NCBI GenBank assembly: GCA_964399475.1
Contig: CAYNRB010000037.1
Location: 1 to 19,964 of the forward strand
Length of the DNA: 19,964 nt
Direction: 5' to 3'
From: QPIN01 sp964399475
Lineage (GTDB): Bacteria; Pseudomonadota; Gammaproteobacteria; Methylococcales; Methylomonadaceae
How positions within the stretch are numbered: position 1 is the first letter of the stretch; each line of letters opens with the position of its first letter. Shown piece after piece: positions 7,906 to 14,977 of the stretch. A program made the position numbers and the translations under genes. The notes under the pieces are model-generated. The model searched no databases, was not told the origin of the DNA, and was given only the letters and a program-made list of their open reading frames with translations.

Positions 7906-8286
7906 TTATCCAATCATTGAAATGCGAAAGATAGCAATGATTGCTGCGATTGCTAAAAATAAAAAGGTTAATTTCATCAACCAAATAGATGAAATTTTTC
8001 GCCATTCTGTGTGGACATAATCTTCTATGACAACTTGTAGTCCCAAGGCAGCGTGATAGAAAGCGGCAATGACCCAGGCGATAGCCAGAATAGAATCAAG
8101 AGGGCCTGCGAGCCAGGTAACTATTTGTTCATGGGAAGCGTTTAATAGTTGATTGGTATAGGAAACCATCCATAGCGATAACGGAATTAATGCAATGGCG
8201 GTGATTCTTTGCATCCAGAAGTGATCGGTTCCTGCTTTTGCAGAACCTAATCCCCGTACTTTAGCTAAGGGTGTTTGATAATCCAT
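7906..8286 (-). CDS. sdhD: Succinate dehydrogenase membrane anchor subunit
   Basis: One of two membrane anchors that bind heme b and quinone. Three hydrophobic helices are visible at about residues 26-46, 60-85 and 98-122. The motif YHAALGLQVVIEDYVH (about 77-92) contains the His expected to ligate heme b and the conserved Asp-Tyr near the quinone site. At 126 residues it is of normal length. It lies 5 bp after sdhC and 8 bp before the sdhA ATG. Confidence 0.95.
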   Translation of the reverse strand: MDYQTPLAKVRGLGSAKAGTDHFWMQRITAIALIPLSLWMVSYTNQLLNASHEQIVTWLAGPLDSILAIAWVIAAFYHAALGLQVVIEDYVHTEWRKISSIWLMKLTFLFLAIAAIIAIFRISMIG

Positions 8287-8291
8287 GATCT

Positions 8292-8657
8292 TTAATAAAA
8301 TAGTAGGGTTAAAACCAGAGACAATGCCATTTCAATAATTGCATTTCTGTCCATTTGTTCTTTTTCAAAACCTGTTCCTACATCCCAGATCAAGTGCCTG
8401 ATACCATGACAAAGATGAAAAAATAGGGCGAAGATAAAAAACCAGATTCCGATGCGTACCAAGGTATAACTCAAAAAAACCTGTAAATCCAAAAATGCTT
8501 GATTTCCTTGGAGAATAATAAAAAAGCTTGCAAGATAAGCAATCAATCCCAAGGCTAATATTACCCCTGTCATGCGGTGAGTAATGGAAATGATACCGGT
8601 TAAGGGTAAGCTATAAATTTGTAGATGAGGCGAAAGGGGACGATTTTTTTGGTTCAT
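8292..8657 (-). CDS. sdhC: Succinate dehydrogenase cytochrome b556 subunit
   Basis: Second membrane anchor and first gene of the sdh operon. The N-terminal RPLSPHLQIY and SITHRMTGV contain the conserved Ser/Arg quinone-site residues. The HLCHGIRHLIWD motif near residues 81-92 provides the axial heme His. Three transmembrane helices are expected and visible. At 121 residues it matches the family. The start is 131 bp from the divergent ygfZ. Confidence 0.96.
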   Translation of the reverse strand: MNQKNRPLSPHLQIYSLPLTGIISITHRMTGVILALGLIAYLASFFIILQGNQAFLDLQVFLSYTLVRIGIWFFIFALFFHLCHGIRHLIWDVGTGFEKEQMDRNAIIEMALSLVLTLLFY

Positions 8658-8695
8658 TTTGTTTTAACTAATGAGTTGTCGCTTGGGTTGGCACA

Positions 8696-8701
8696 ATTAT
8701 A
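8696..8701 (-). promoter_or_regulatory. Probable -10 box of the sdhC promoter
   Basis: A perfect TATAAT on the minus strand lies about 38 bp before the sdhC ATG, in the 131-bp divergent region shared with ygfZ. The hexamer at 17-bp spacing (ATGGGA) is a poor -35, so an activator may be required. This inference rests on one strong box only. Confidence 0.4.
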
Positions 8702-8753
8702 GTACGTTTTATATCGGTTCCCATACTAAATCGTTTATTCTTGATATTAACGC

Positions 8754-8759
8754 TATAAT
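8754..8759 (+). promoter_or_regulatory. Probable -10 box of the ygfZ promoter
   Basis: A perfect TATAAT lies 29 bp before the ygfZ ATG, predicting a leader of about 23 nt. A TTGATA nearby at 8741 is too close (7 bp) to serve as -35. The divergent sdhC -10 box is 52 bp away, so both promoters could be under one regulator. Confidence 0.4.
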
Positions 8760-8788
8760 TGAACCTTTATTTTAATATTTTACTTTCA

Positions 8789-9781
8789 ATGAATATAGAT
8801 TGGATAGATTTTCTAAAATCAAAAAATGCTACTATTTCTGGCGATTCAGAAATACACTTTCAAAATAAACAGCAAGATGAAGTCAATGCGGTTGTTGCTG
8901 TCACTCACTTGGCGAGCTTGAAAATTGTCGGTAAAGATGCTGCTCAGTTTTTACAAGGCCAACTAACTTGCAATATTAAAGACCTAAATGAATCCAATAG
9001 TTTTTTTGCCGCTTTTTGTAATAATAAAGGGCGAGTGATTACTACGCTTTTAATTTTAAAGACTGCGGATGCTTTTTTATTGATTTTACCCGACGTGTTA
9101 ACAGAAAAAGTAAGCGCAAAATTACAGATGTATGTTCTGCGCTCCGATGTGCAGATAACTAATATAACAGATGAATTAGCTTTTATCGGGGTGAATTCAA
9201 AAAAAAAGGGTTTTCTGCCTTCACTTCCTGAAACGAATTTTGCTGTGACTAATGCCGATCAAATTATTATTAAGTTGCCATTACAAAATGATCGTTATTT
9301 AATGATTTGTTCGTTTGATAGAGCCAAAGTGCTTTGGAAGCAATTGACAGACGTTGATGGTTTTTTTGCTTGTGATTCTAATTCTTGGATATATCAAGAC
9401 ATTTCAGCAGGATTGGCTTGGTTAATAGGAGCAACTTCAGAAGAATATATTCCTCAAATGTTAAATATAGATAAGCTCGGTGGTATCAGTTTTAATAAGG
9501 GCTGTTATACAGGTCAGGAAATAATTGCGCGTACCCATTATTTAGGCAAAGCAAAACGTGAATTGTTTCTTGCTAAATGTGAAATTAGTGCAATACTTAA
9601 TGCGACAACAAAAATAATGACTAGTGAAAATGATCAGACTATAGGTAAAGTTGTTTCTTTTCAATCGAATAGTCAAAACATTCTAATGCTTGTGGTCATA
9701 TCTACTGCTGATGCAGGGTTAAACAACCTGATACTGAATAGCCCTGGTCAGGATAAAATTACAATAATAGATTTCTTATAA
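8789..9781 (+). CDS. ygfZ: YgfZ, folate-binding Fe-S cluster maturation/repair protein
   Basis: GcvT-like tetrahydrofolate-binding protein that helps maintain certain Fe-S enzymes under oxidative stress. The signature KGCYTGQEIIARTHYLGKAK (about residues 234-253), with its essential Cys, is intact, and the N-terminal GKDAAQFLQGQLTCNI block is typical. The ATG at 8789 is used; a TTG ten codons upstream overlaps the -10 box. It is divergent from the sdh operon, whose SdhB contains three Fe-S clusters. In E. coli ygfZ also lies divergently next to sdhE/ygfX, so this is an old neighbourhood, here merged with sdh. An HDOD gene follows after 11 bp. Confidence 0.94.
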   Translation: MNIDWIDFLKSKNATISGDSEIHFQNKQQDEVNAVVAVTHLASLKIVGKDAAQFLQGQLTCNIKDLNESNSFFAAFCNNKGRVITTLLILKTADAFLLILPDVLTEKVSAKLQMYVLRSDVQITNITDELAFIGVNSKKKGFLPSLPETNFAVTNADQIIIKLPLQNDRYLMICSFDRAKVLWKQLTDVDGFFACDSNSWIYQDISAGLAWLIGATSEEYIPQMLNIDKLGGISFNKGCYTGQEIIARTHYLGKAKRELFLAKCEISAILNATTKIMTSENDQTIGKVVSFQSNSQNILMLVVISTADAGLNNLILNSPGQDKITIIDFL

Positions 9782-9792
9782 AGGTTCAAAAT

Positions 9793-10635
9793 ATGCAATT
9801 TAAATCTGTTCAGGATTTTCTTGATCATGTTCAAAATGAACTTGATGCTAATCGGCTGGTTCTACCCACTTTACCTGATGTTGCCCTTAAGGTAAGAGAT
9901 GCAGTTGCCAAAGGTGATGCAACGGCACAACAATTATCCGATATGATTATTACTGATGCAGCTCTGTCAGCTAGGCTGGTTCAGGTTGCAAATAGTCCCT
10001 TGTACAAGGGGGCTGTTGAAGTCAATAATATTCAAATGGCTGTTACGCGTTTAGGTAGTACAACGATAAGAACACTGATTACCAGCCTGGTAATGCAGCA
10101 AATGTATACCCCTTCATCCGATCTTCTTGATAGGTATTTTAGAAAAACCTGGGAGGAGGGTGTTAATGTCTCTTCAATCAGTCGAGCGCTTGCCTCGTTT
10201 ACGCCACATTTGAACCCAGATGAAGCGATGTTGGCAGGTCTTATTCATCAGATAGGCAAGCTTCCCATTTTAATGTTGATAGAAGATATTCCAGAGTTTA
10301 GGGATAGTCCTGCAAGACTAGATAAGTTGTTGGAAAAAGCGCATCCTCCCATAGGAAAGATCATCATGGATACCTGGAATTTTCCTGAAGAATTGAAACC
10401 CGTAGCCTCAGAATATGTCGATTTTGAAAGAGATGGGGGAGAAAAGGCGGATTATGTCGATTTAGTACAAGTTGCATTCTTGCAGAGTATTGCGGGTACA
10501 GATCATCCTGCTTGTAGAATTGACTGGAATACGGTTTCTTCTTTTTCAAAACTTGGGCTTGAATCTGATGCTGAAATACTCGAAATTGAAGGTATATCTG
10601 AAGAAATTGAACTTGCACAATCAATGTTGATTTAA
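9793..10635 (+). CDS. HDOD-domain protein
   Basis: Second stand-alone HDOD protein in the window (280 residues), not closely similar to the first. LPTLPDVALKVRDAVAKGDA near residues 24-43 and DAALSARLVQVANSPLY (about 55-71) are the HDOD landmarks. The degenerate HD-region reads AGLIHQIGKLPIL, followed by WNFPEELKPVASEY, which resembles the pattern of HDOD proteins linked to signalling rather than hydrolysis. The ATG follows the ygfZ stop by 11 bp with a TAAAGG ribosome site at 9779-9785, so it is probably cotranscribed with ygfZ. The function is unknown. A heme A synthase gene follows after 107 bp. Confidence 0.9.
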   Translation: MQFKSVQDFLDHVQNELDANRLVLPTLPDVALKVRDAVAKGDATAQQLSDMIITDAALSARLVQVANSPLYKGAVEVNNIQMAVTRLGSTTIRTLITSLVMQQMYTPSSDLLDRYFRKTWEEGVNVSSISRALASFTPHLNPDEAMLAGLIHQIGKLPILMLIEDIPEFRDSPARLDKLLEKAHPPIGKIIMDTWNFPEELKPVASEYVDFERDGGEKADYVDLVQVAFLQSIAGTDHPACRIDWNTVSSFSKLGLESDAEILEIEGISEEIELAQSMLI

Positions 10636-10664
10636 GATTGTAAAAACAACAATAAATAAGTGAA

Positions 10665-10695
10665 TTGTAACAACTGACTAATTTAAGATTATAAT
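10665..10695 (+). promoter_or_regulatory. Possible ctaA promoter
   Basis: TTGTAA (10665-10670) and a perfect TATAAT (10690-10695) are separated by 19 bp, longer than ideal. They lie in the 107-bp gap before the heme A synthase gene, predicting a leader of about 40 nt. The surrounding sequence is very AT-rich, so chance matches are likely. Confidence 0.3.
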
Positions 10696-10742
10696 TAAGG
10701 CAATTATCTATTTTTATACAATAACAATTAATTCCCTTAACT

Positions 10743-11729
10743 ATGATTGATCATCAAAAAGCACTCAGATTCAGAAAGCTGGGACTATTGACCATTTTTG
10801 CTGTTTATTTTGTTATTCTTGTTGGAGGTATAGTCAGAGCTTCAGGCGCTGGAATGGGTTGTCCTGATTGGCCTACCTGTTTTGGGCAATGGGTGCCTCC
10901 AACAGCAGAATCACAACTCCCTCCAGATTATCAGGAAATATACGCAGAACGTGGGTATAAAAACACCCGATTTAATCCGCTAAAAACTTGGACTGAATAT
11001 GCAAATCGGTTAGTCGGTGTGACTATTGGTTTTCTAATCTTTTTAACGGCTTGGTCTTCAAGAATATATTTAAAAGCAGATAAAACTATCTTTTATCTGT
11101 CACTTTCAGTTTTTTTTCTAGTTGGGTTTCAAGGATGGCTGGGTGCTGTTGTGGTTGCCAGTAATTTAAAGCCCTTTTTGATAACCTTGCATATGCTTTT
11201 GGCCTTGTTTATTGTTGCCTTGCTTATTTATGTCATTGCAAGATCTCAACGTAGCTACATTGCTGAAATAGACAGTAGTCGAATACCTGAACGAATGAAA
11301 TCAGTCATTAAAATAATGCTGCTGTTAACTCTAATACAAATTGTAATGGGCACTCAAGTTAGGGAGGCGGTGGATTTTATTGCTCATGAGCATAAATATA
11401 TAGACCGAGAATATTGGAGAGACAGTTTCCCCATTATTTTTTATATTCATCGGTCATTCTCAGCGGCCATTTTATTTGGTAATCTGTGCATGGTCTGGAG
11501 AATTTATCAATCGGTAGATAAAAACAATCTTATCCTTAAAAGTTGCTATTATTTGCTGGGTTTGATTGGAATTGCAATTATAGTTGGAGTGACGCTAGAT
11601 AGGTTGGGGATGCCGCCCGTTGCTCAACCGATTCATTTATTAGTCGCTAGTCTTATTTTTGGCATTCAATTTTTTATTTATATCTGCTTGGCTTTTTCAT
11701 CTAGGGAAAGGAAAATGTTAGTGACCTAG
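10743..11729 (+). CDS. ctaA: Heme A synthase (COX15/CtaA family)
   Basis: Integral membrane enzyme that oxidises the methyl group of heme O to give heme A for aa3-type cytochrome oxidases. The N-terminus has the family block GGIVRASGAGMGCPDWPTCF with the cysteine pair C40/C46 in the first periplasmic loop. About eight hydrophobic helices can be seen. E85 in TEYANRL and His ligands at H150 (TLHMLL), H236 (IHRSF) and H298 (QPIHLL) are present, but the position of the first conserved His (B. subtilis H60) is Asn88. EYxNR variants occur in some lineages such as Bacteroidetes-type enzymes, so this is probably natural. No oxidase genes are in view. Confidence 0.92.
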   Translation: MIDHQKALRFRKLGLLTIFAVYFVILVGGIVRASGAGMGCPDWPTCFGQWVPPTAESQLPPDYQEIYAERGYKNTRFNPLKTWTEYANRLVGVTIGFLIFLTAWSSRIYLKADKTIFYLSLSVFFLVGFQGWLGAVVVASNLKPFLITLHMLLALFIVALLIYVIARSQRSYIAEIDSSRIPERMKSVIKIMLLLTLIQIVMGTQVREAVDFIAHEHKYIDREYWRDSFPIIFYIHRSFSAAILFGNLCMVWRIYQSVDKNNLILKSCYYLLGLIGIAIIVGVTLDRLGMPPVAQPIHLLVASLIFGIQFFIYICLAFSSRERKMLVT

Positions 11730-11751
11730 AAACAAAGCTGAATTTGTGAGG

Positions 11752-11989
11752 TTTAAGTACCCCTGTATAATTAATTTAACGAAAAAGGGTATCCACTCTA
11801 AAACCCAGGGCAACCGTCACTGATATTGAATTAACGGGTAGCCTGGATGTGGCGCAGCGAAATCCGGGAAGGAATGATGCGATTGACCCCGGATTCCGCT
11901 ACGCTCCATCCAGGCTACATTGACGGCATGTCAACTTACAATATAGAGTTTTCTTAAAAGGTTAAATTAATTTTACCTGGGTACTTAAA
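11752..11989. mobile_element. About 238-bp MITE with TTTAAGTACCC terminal inverted repeats
   Basis: The left end TTTAAGTACCC (from 11752) continues into ATAATTAATTTAAC, and the right end (11961-11989) is its inverted copy, 26 of 29 positions matching. A third copy of the end sequence sits at 19911-19936 at the window edge. The interior has no ORF and contains another hairpin element. No clear target duplication is visible, so the exact boundaries may be a few bases off. Confidence 0.72.
11838..11918. repeat. REP-like inverted repeat GTAGCCTGGATG...CATCCAGGCTAC
   Basis: Two arms of about 31 bp with four mismatches surround a roughly 20-nt spacer. The arms read GTAGCCTGGATG, a variable GCGTAGCG-type segment, then ATCCGGG. 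It is far more GC-rich than its surroundings. Such GTAGCCTGGATGGAGCGTAGCG-type units are dispersed in many proteobacterial genomes. It is nested inside the MITE at 11752-11989. Confidence 0.8.
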
Positions 11990-12093
11990 ATCCGTATCTG
12001 TGACTTTGTGAAAAATATTTTATGTTTCAAAAAAAGTCTCGGCTTTTTTTATCAAGAAATAATCTGCTATCAAATTATTGAAAACCGCATTTC

Positions 12094-12123
12094 TGGAGTG
12101 CTAAAAGATATTTTAGCACTCCA
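12094..12123 (-). terminator. Hairpin terminator of the isc operon
   Basis: A perfect 13-bp stem (TGGAGTGCTAAAA with its complement) and 4-nt loop begin 7 bp after the iscA stop. The minus-strand tail is not U-rich, so it may terminate poorly or act mainly in 3'-end stability. For the plus strand the tail AATTTAATT is slightly better. It could serve both converging transcripts. Confidence 0.55.
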
Positions 12124-12129
12124 ATTTAA

Positions 12130-12453
12130 TTAAACAGAAAAACTTTCTCCACAGCCACATTCACCTTTCACATTAGGATTGTTAAATTTAAACGATTCAT
12201 TGATTCCTTCTTTTGAATAATCAAGAACTATTCCATTCAGTTTATCCATATCGCATTCTTTGACTAATACTTTTACCCCAAACTGTTCAAAAACCGTATC
12301 ATTTTCTTCTTGCTGATCCGCATAATCAAGTACATACGAGAATCCAGAGCATCCAGAGACTTTAACGCCTAATTTTAATCCTATACCTGAGCCCCGTTTT
12401 TGCAACTGATTTGAAATCTGTTTAGCTGCATTTTTAGTTAATGTAATTGACAT
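12130..12453 (-). CDS. iscA: IscA-type Fe-S carrier protein
   Basis: A-type carrier that delivers iron or Fe-S clusters to apoproteins. The three conserved cysteines are in SGCSGF (C35 by family numbering) and CGCGESF at the C-terminus, and the protein ends NPNVKGECGCGESFSV like E. coli IscA. The ATG at 12453 gives 107 residues, the exact family length; a GTG three codons upstream overlaps the iscS stop and is less likely. It directly follows iscS with no iscU between them. Confidence 0.95.
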   Translation of the reverse strand: MSITLTKNAAKQISNQLQKRGSGIGLKLGVKVSGCSGFSYVLDYADQQEENDTVFEQFGVKVLVKECDMDKLNGIVLDYSKEGINESFKFNNPNVKGECGCGESFSV

Positions 12454-12458
12454 TCTTT

Positions 12459-13571
12459 TCACCCGCTTATGCTTAAAAATGATTTTAATAGTGTAATAAA
12501 TTTTGTAACTTCTGCTTCTGTATTGGCTTTTCCCAAGCTAATACGAATAGCACTTTTAGCTAGTTGAAAATCAATTCCCATAGCTGTCAAAACTGAACTA
12601 GCTTTTCCACCGCCTGATTTGCAAGCTGAACCACTGGAAACCGCTATTTTATTTTGATCCAGGTACATCAGCAACATTTCACCGTCGACACCTTTTATGC
12701 CAAATTGGGTGGTATTCGCTAACCTGTTTTCAGATTCAGCAAAAATGACCAGTTCAGGAATGGTTTTTAGTGCTTGCTCCAGTTTTATTCTTAAACTTAA
12801 TAGTTGCTGTGTTCGCTGTTCCAATTCAAGTGTAGCCAATTCTGCTGCTTTTCCAAATCCTACAATTGCTGCTACGTTTTCTGTGCCTGCCCTGAGTCCG
12901 TTTTCCTGTCCGCCACCGTTTAATAATGGTCTAATATCAATTCGTTTTTTGATGACCAATGCACCGCAACCCTTGGGTCCATAAATTTTATGGCTGGACA
13001 AGGACATCAAATCTACACCCAGTTGACTAAATGATAGTGGGAGTTTACCCGCTGCCTGAATAGCATCAGTATGTATTAAGACGGGCTGGTCTCTCAATAA
13101 TTGCACAAATTGTTTAATATCCTGAATTACGCCATTTTCATTATTAGCCAGCATGATCGAAACCAGAGCTGGCATGTCTTTTTTATGGATAAGTGCTTCT
13201 ATAGAAGATTTAAGGAGTAAACCTTGTTGATTAACAGGAATAAAATCTGGCTTATTTTGTTGTGACTGTAGAAAAGGGTCAATAATTGAGGGGTGTTCAA
13301 TAGCAGAAACGGCTATTTTAGCCTGTGATTTAACCGTATTGAAAACTAGATTATTAGCTTCTGTTCCGCCGCTGGTAAAAATGATTTGATTGGCTTGAGC
13401 GCCTATCAAATTAGCTACTTGTTCTCTAGCTGAATCTATGGCGCTGCGTACGATTCTTCCTGGCTGGTGTAAACTAGATGGATTGGCGTAAAAAGTGGTC
13501 AGAAAGGGGTGCATTGCTTCCAATACTCTTTCATCTAACGGTGTCGTAGCATTATGATCAAAATAGATCAT
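12459..13571 (-). CDS. iscS: Cysteine desulfurase (IscS/NifS family, short form)
   Basis: PLP enzyme that converts cysteine to alanine and passes persulfide sulfur to Fe-S assembly. It opens with YFDHNATTPLD; the PLP lysine lies in SLSSHKIYGPKG and the phosphate-binding TSGGTEANN is intact. The catalytic Cys is in SSGSACKSGGGKAS, which differs from the SSGSACTSASLEPS of housekeeping IscS. It has 370 residues against about 404, lacking much of the IscS C-terminal tail that docks IscU. It may therefore be a NifS/IscS-like variant with a different partner. It lies between iscR (14 bp) and iscA in one operon. Confidence 0.9.
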   Translation of the reverse strand: MIYFDHNATTPLDERVLEAMHPFLTTFYANPSSLHQPGRIVRSAIDSAREQVANLIGAQANQIIFTSGGTEANNLVFNTVKSQAKIAVSAIEHPSIIDPFLQSQQNKPDFIPVNQQGLLLKSSIEALIHKKDMPALVSIMLANNENGVIQDIKQFVQLLRDQPVLIHTDAIQAAGKLPLSFSQLGVDLMSLSSHKIYGPKGCGALVIKKRIDIRPLLNGGGQENGLRAGTENVAAIVGFGKAAELATLELEQRTQQLLSLRIKLEQALKTIPELVIFAESENRLANTTQFGIKGVDGEMLLMYLDQNKIAVSSGSACKSGGGKASSVLTAMGIDFQLAKSAIRISLGKANTEAEVTKFITLLKSFLSISG

Positions 13572-13585
13572 TTATGGGTATCTCT

Positions 13586-14053
13586 TTAAGATGTTTGAAT
13601 TTTTACAATTTGATCAATTGTTTGATCTTGTCTTTTTGCAACTTCAGCGACTTGGTCTTTTTGCAAAAGTTCATGCAAGCTTATTCCTTTAAGGTAACTA
13701 CGAATTTGCTCACTTAATCCCATCCATAAATCATGAGTAAGGCAGGGTTGGTTATCCTGGCAATTTGCCTTGCCAGCACATTTTGTTGAATCTATGGATT
13801 CATCAACTGCTGAAATAATATCGGCAATACAAATTTCGCTTGCGACACGGCTCAATTTATATCCGCCTCCAGGGCCTCTTACGCCAATTACCATTCCTGC
13901 TTTACGCAGTTTGGAAAATAATTGCTCAAGATAGGATAAAGAAATAGTCTGTCGTGTAGCAATTTCGGTCAGCGTTACCGGTTTCTGTTGACTATGGAAT
14001 GCCAAATCAAGCATTGCAGTAACAGCATAACGCCCTTTAGTGGTGAGCCGCAT
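13586..14053 (-). CDS. iscR: IscR, Fe-S-sensing Rrf2-family regulator
   Basis: DNA-binding repressor/activator that senses Fe-S status through a [2Fe-2S] cluster. The winged helix occupies about residues 1-70 (MRLTTKGRYAVTAMLDLA, RGPGGGYKL). The cluster ligands C92, C98, C104 and H107 fall at the same positions as in E. coli IscR. At 155 residues it is of normal length. It heads the iscS-iscA operon and has its own promoter with an IscR-type box, so autorepression is very likely. Confidence 0.97.
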   Translation of the reverse strand: MRLTTKGRYAVTAMLDLAFHSQQKPVTLTEIATRQTISLSYLEQLFSKLRKAGMVIGVRGPGGGYKLSRVASEICIADIISAVDESIDSTKCAGKANCQDNQPCLTHDLWMGLSEQIRSYLKGISLHELLQKDQVAEVAKRQDQTIDQIVKIQTS

Positions 14054-14088
14054 AATAAAAACTTAAGCTATATTAAATAGTAATGGAC

Positions 14089-14117
14089 ACTATAAATAAA
14101 CCTAGTATTTTAGTCAA
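14089..14117 (-). promoter_or_regulatory. iscR promoter (sigma70 -35/-10)
   Basis: On the minus strand, TTGACT (14112-14117) and TATAGT (14089-14094) are separated by exactly 17 bp, giving a leader of about 30 nt before the iscR ATG. Good matches and ideal spacing make this the best promoter in the window. Confidence 0.75.
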
Positions 14118-14121
14118 GTAT
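14096..14121 (-). promoter_or_regulatory. Type-1 IscR binding site overlapping the iscR promoter
   Basis: The minus strand reads ATACTTGACT, AAAAT, then ACTAGGTTTAT: a quasi-palindrome fitting the type-1 (holo-IscR) consensus, whose left half also provides the -35 hexamer. The same arrangement is known for the E. coli iscR promoter, where holo-IscR represses. Inference: Fe-S-replete cells shut off iscR-iscS-iscA here. Confidence 0.65.
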
Positions 14122-14225
14122 TAACAGGCATTTATCAAATTTGGCAAAGTCAGCGGATCACATGTTCTAGACTGAGTGGTAGAAGCTGTGAGTAACTGAT
14201 TTTTTCGGGATTAAAGAGAAACAAA

Positions 14226-14972
14226 TTATTCTTTAATTTGGCAATCATTTAGTTTTGGTAACTCTTTTTCAGTGCACTCTATGCCAGCTTGATTAAGCAA
14301 CTTTTTCATGCTAGCCAGCTGTTTATCCATTAAATGAATATGATCCAGCATATGATTAATCGCATGTGCCACAGGGTCTGGCATATCAGCAGTTGCACCA
14401 TACGCATTAAATCCCATTTTATTGGCTATTTGTTCGCGTTCCTTCGTTGTTTCAGCTTTAGATTTATCAATGACATGTCCTGGAATTCCAACAACGGTAG
14501 CGCCATCAGGAACAGATTTAACGACCACAGAATTGGAGCCAATTCTGGCACCTTCTCCAATTTCTATAGGGCCTAATACTTTTGCTCCAGCACCTACTAC
14601 TACATTATTAGATAAGGTGGGATGGCGTTTGCCTTTGTACCAGGAGGTTCCGCCCAGGGTTACACCATGATAGAGTGTGCAATCATTACCGATTATGGCG
14701 GTTTCACCAATGACTACGCCCATTCCATGGTCGATAAAAAAACGATGTCCAATTTTTGCACCCGGGTGAATTTCTATACCCGTTAGCCAGCGTCCTAGGT
14801 TGGAGATAATCCGGCCTAACAATCTGAATCCTGAATTCCAGCACAAATGAGCCATTCGATGAATAATAACGGCGTGAAAGCCGGGGTATGCCGTGATTAC
14901 TTCAATAACGCTTTGTGCGGCAGGGTCTCTCTCAAAAACACAGTTAATGTCTTCTTTCAGTCGATTTATCAT
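14226..14972 (-). CDS. cysE: Serine O-acetyltransferase
   Basis: Makes O-acetylserine from serine and acetyl-CoA, the committing step of cysteine synthesis, and so feeds the cysteine desulfurase encoded downstream. The N-terminal helical part (1-65) is followed by the left-handed beta-helix of hexapeptide repeats (GIEIHPGAKIGHRFFIDHG to VVGIPGHVI), with the catalytic HPGA and DHG motifs and the TLGGTSWYKGKRHPT loop. A C-terminal tail of about 80 residues includes DPVAHAINHMLDHIH. It lies 5 bp after trmJ and 172 bp before iscR, the order common in Pseudomonas and Azotobacter relatives. Confidence 0.97.
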   Translation of the reverse strand: MINRLKEDINCVFERDPAAQSVIEVITAYPGFHAVIIHRMAHLCWNSGFRLLGRIISNLGRWLTGIEIHPGAKIGHRFFIDHGMGVVIGETAIIGNDCTLYHGVTLGGTSWYKGKRHPTLSNNVVVGAGAKVLGPIEIGEGARIGSNSVVVKSVPDGATVVGIPGHVIDKSKAETTKEREQIANKMGFNAYGATADMPDPVAHAINHMLDHIHLMDKQLASMKKLLNQAGIECTEKELPKLNDCQIKE

Positions 14973-14977
14973 AAGTT

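Larger units (their letters stand above)
11730..12129. other. 400-bp non-coding region between ctaA and iscA
   Basis: No credible ORF. It holds a MITE (11752-11989) with a nested REP-like hairpin (11838-11918), and then the terminator hairpin of the isc operon (12094-12123). The ctaA (plus) and iscA (minus) transcripts converge here. Confidence 0.8.

Noticed and set aside
7898..8005. N-terminal extension of sdhA to 630 residues
   Set aside because: It overlaps the sdhD coding region, is not conserved in SdhA, and the ATG at 7897 has a proper ribosome site.
10364..10624. Antisense ORF opposite the second HDOD gene
   Set aside because: It is a shadow of a well-supported gene, with no family resemblance of its own.
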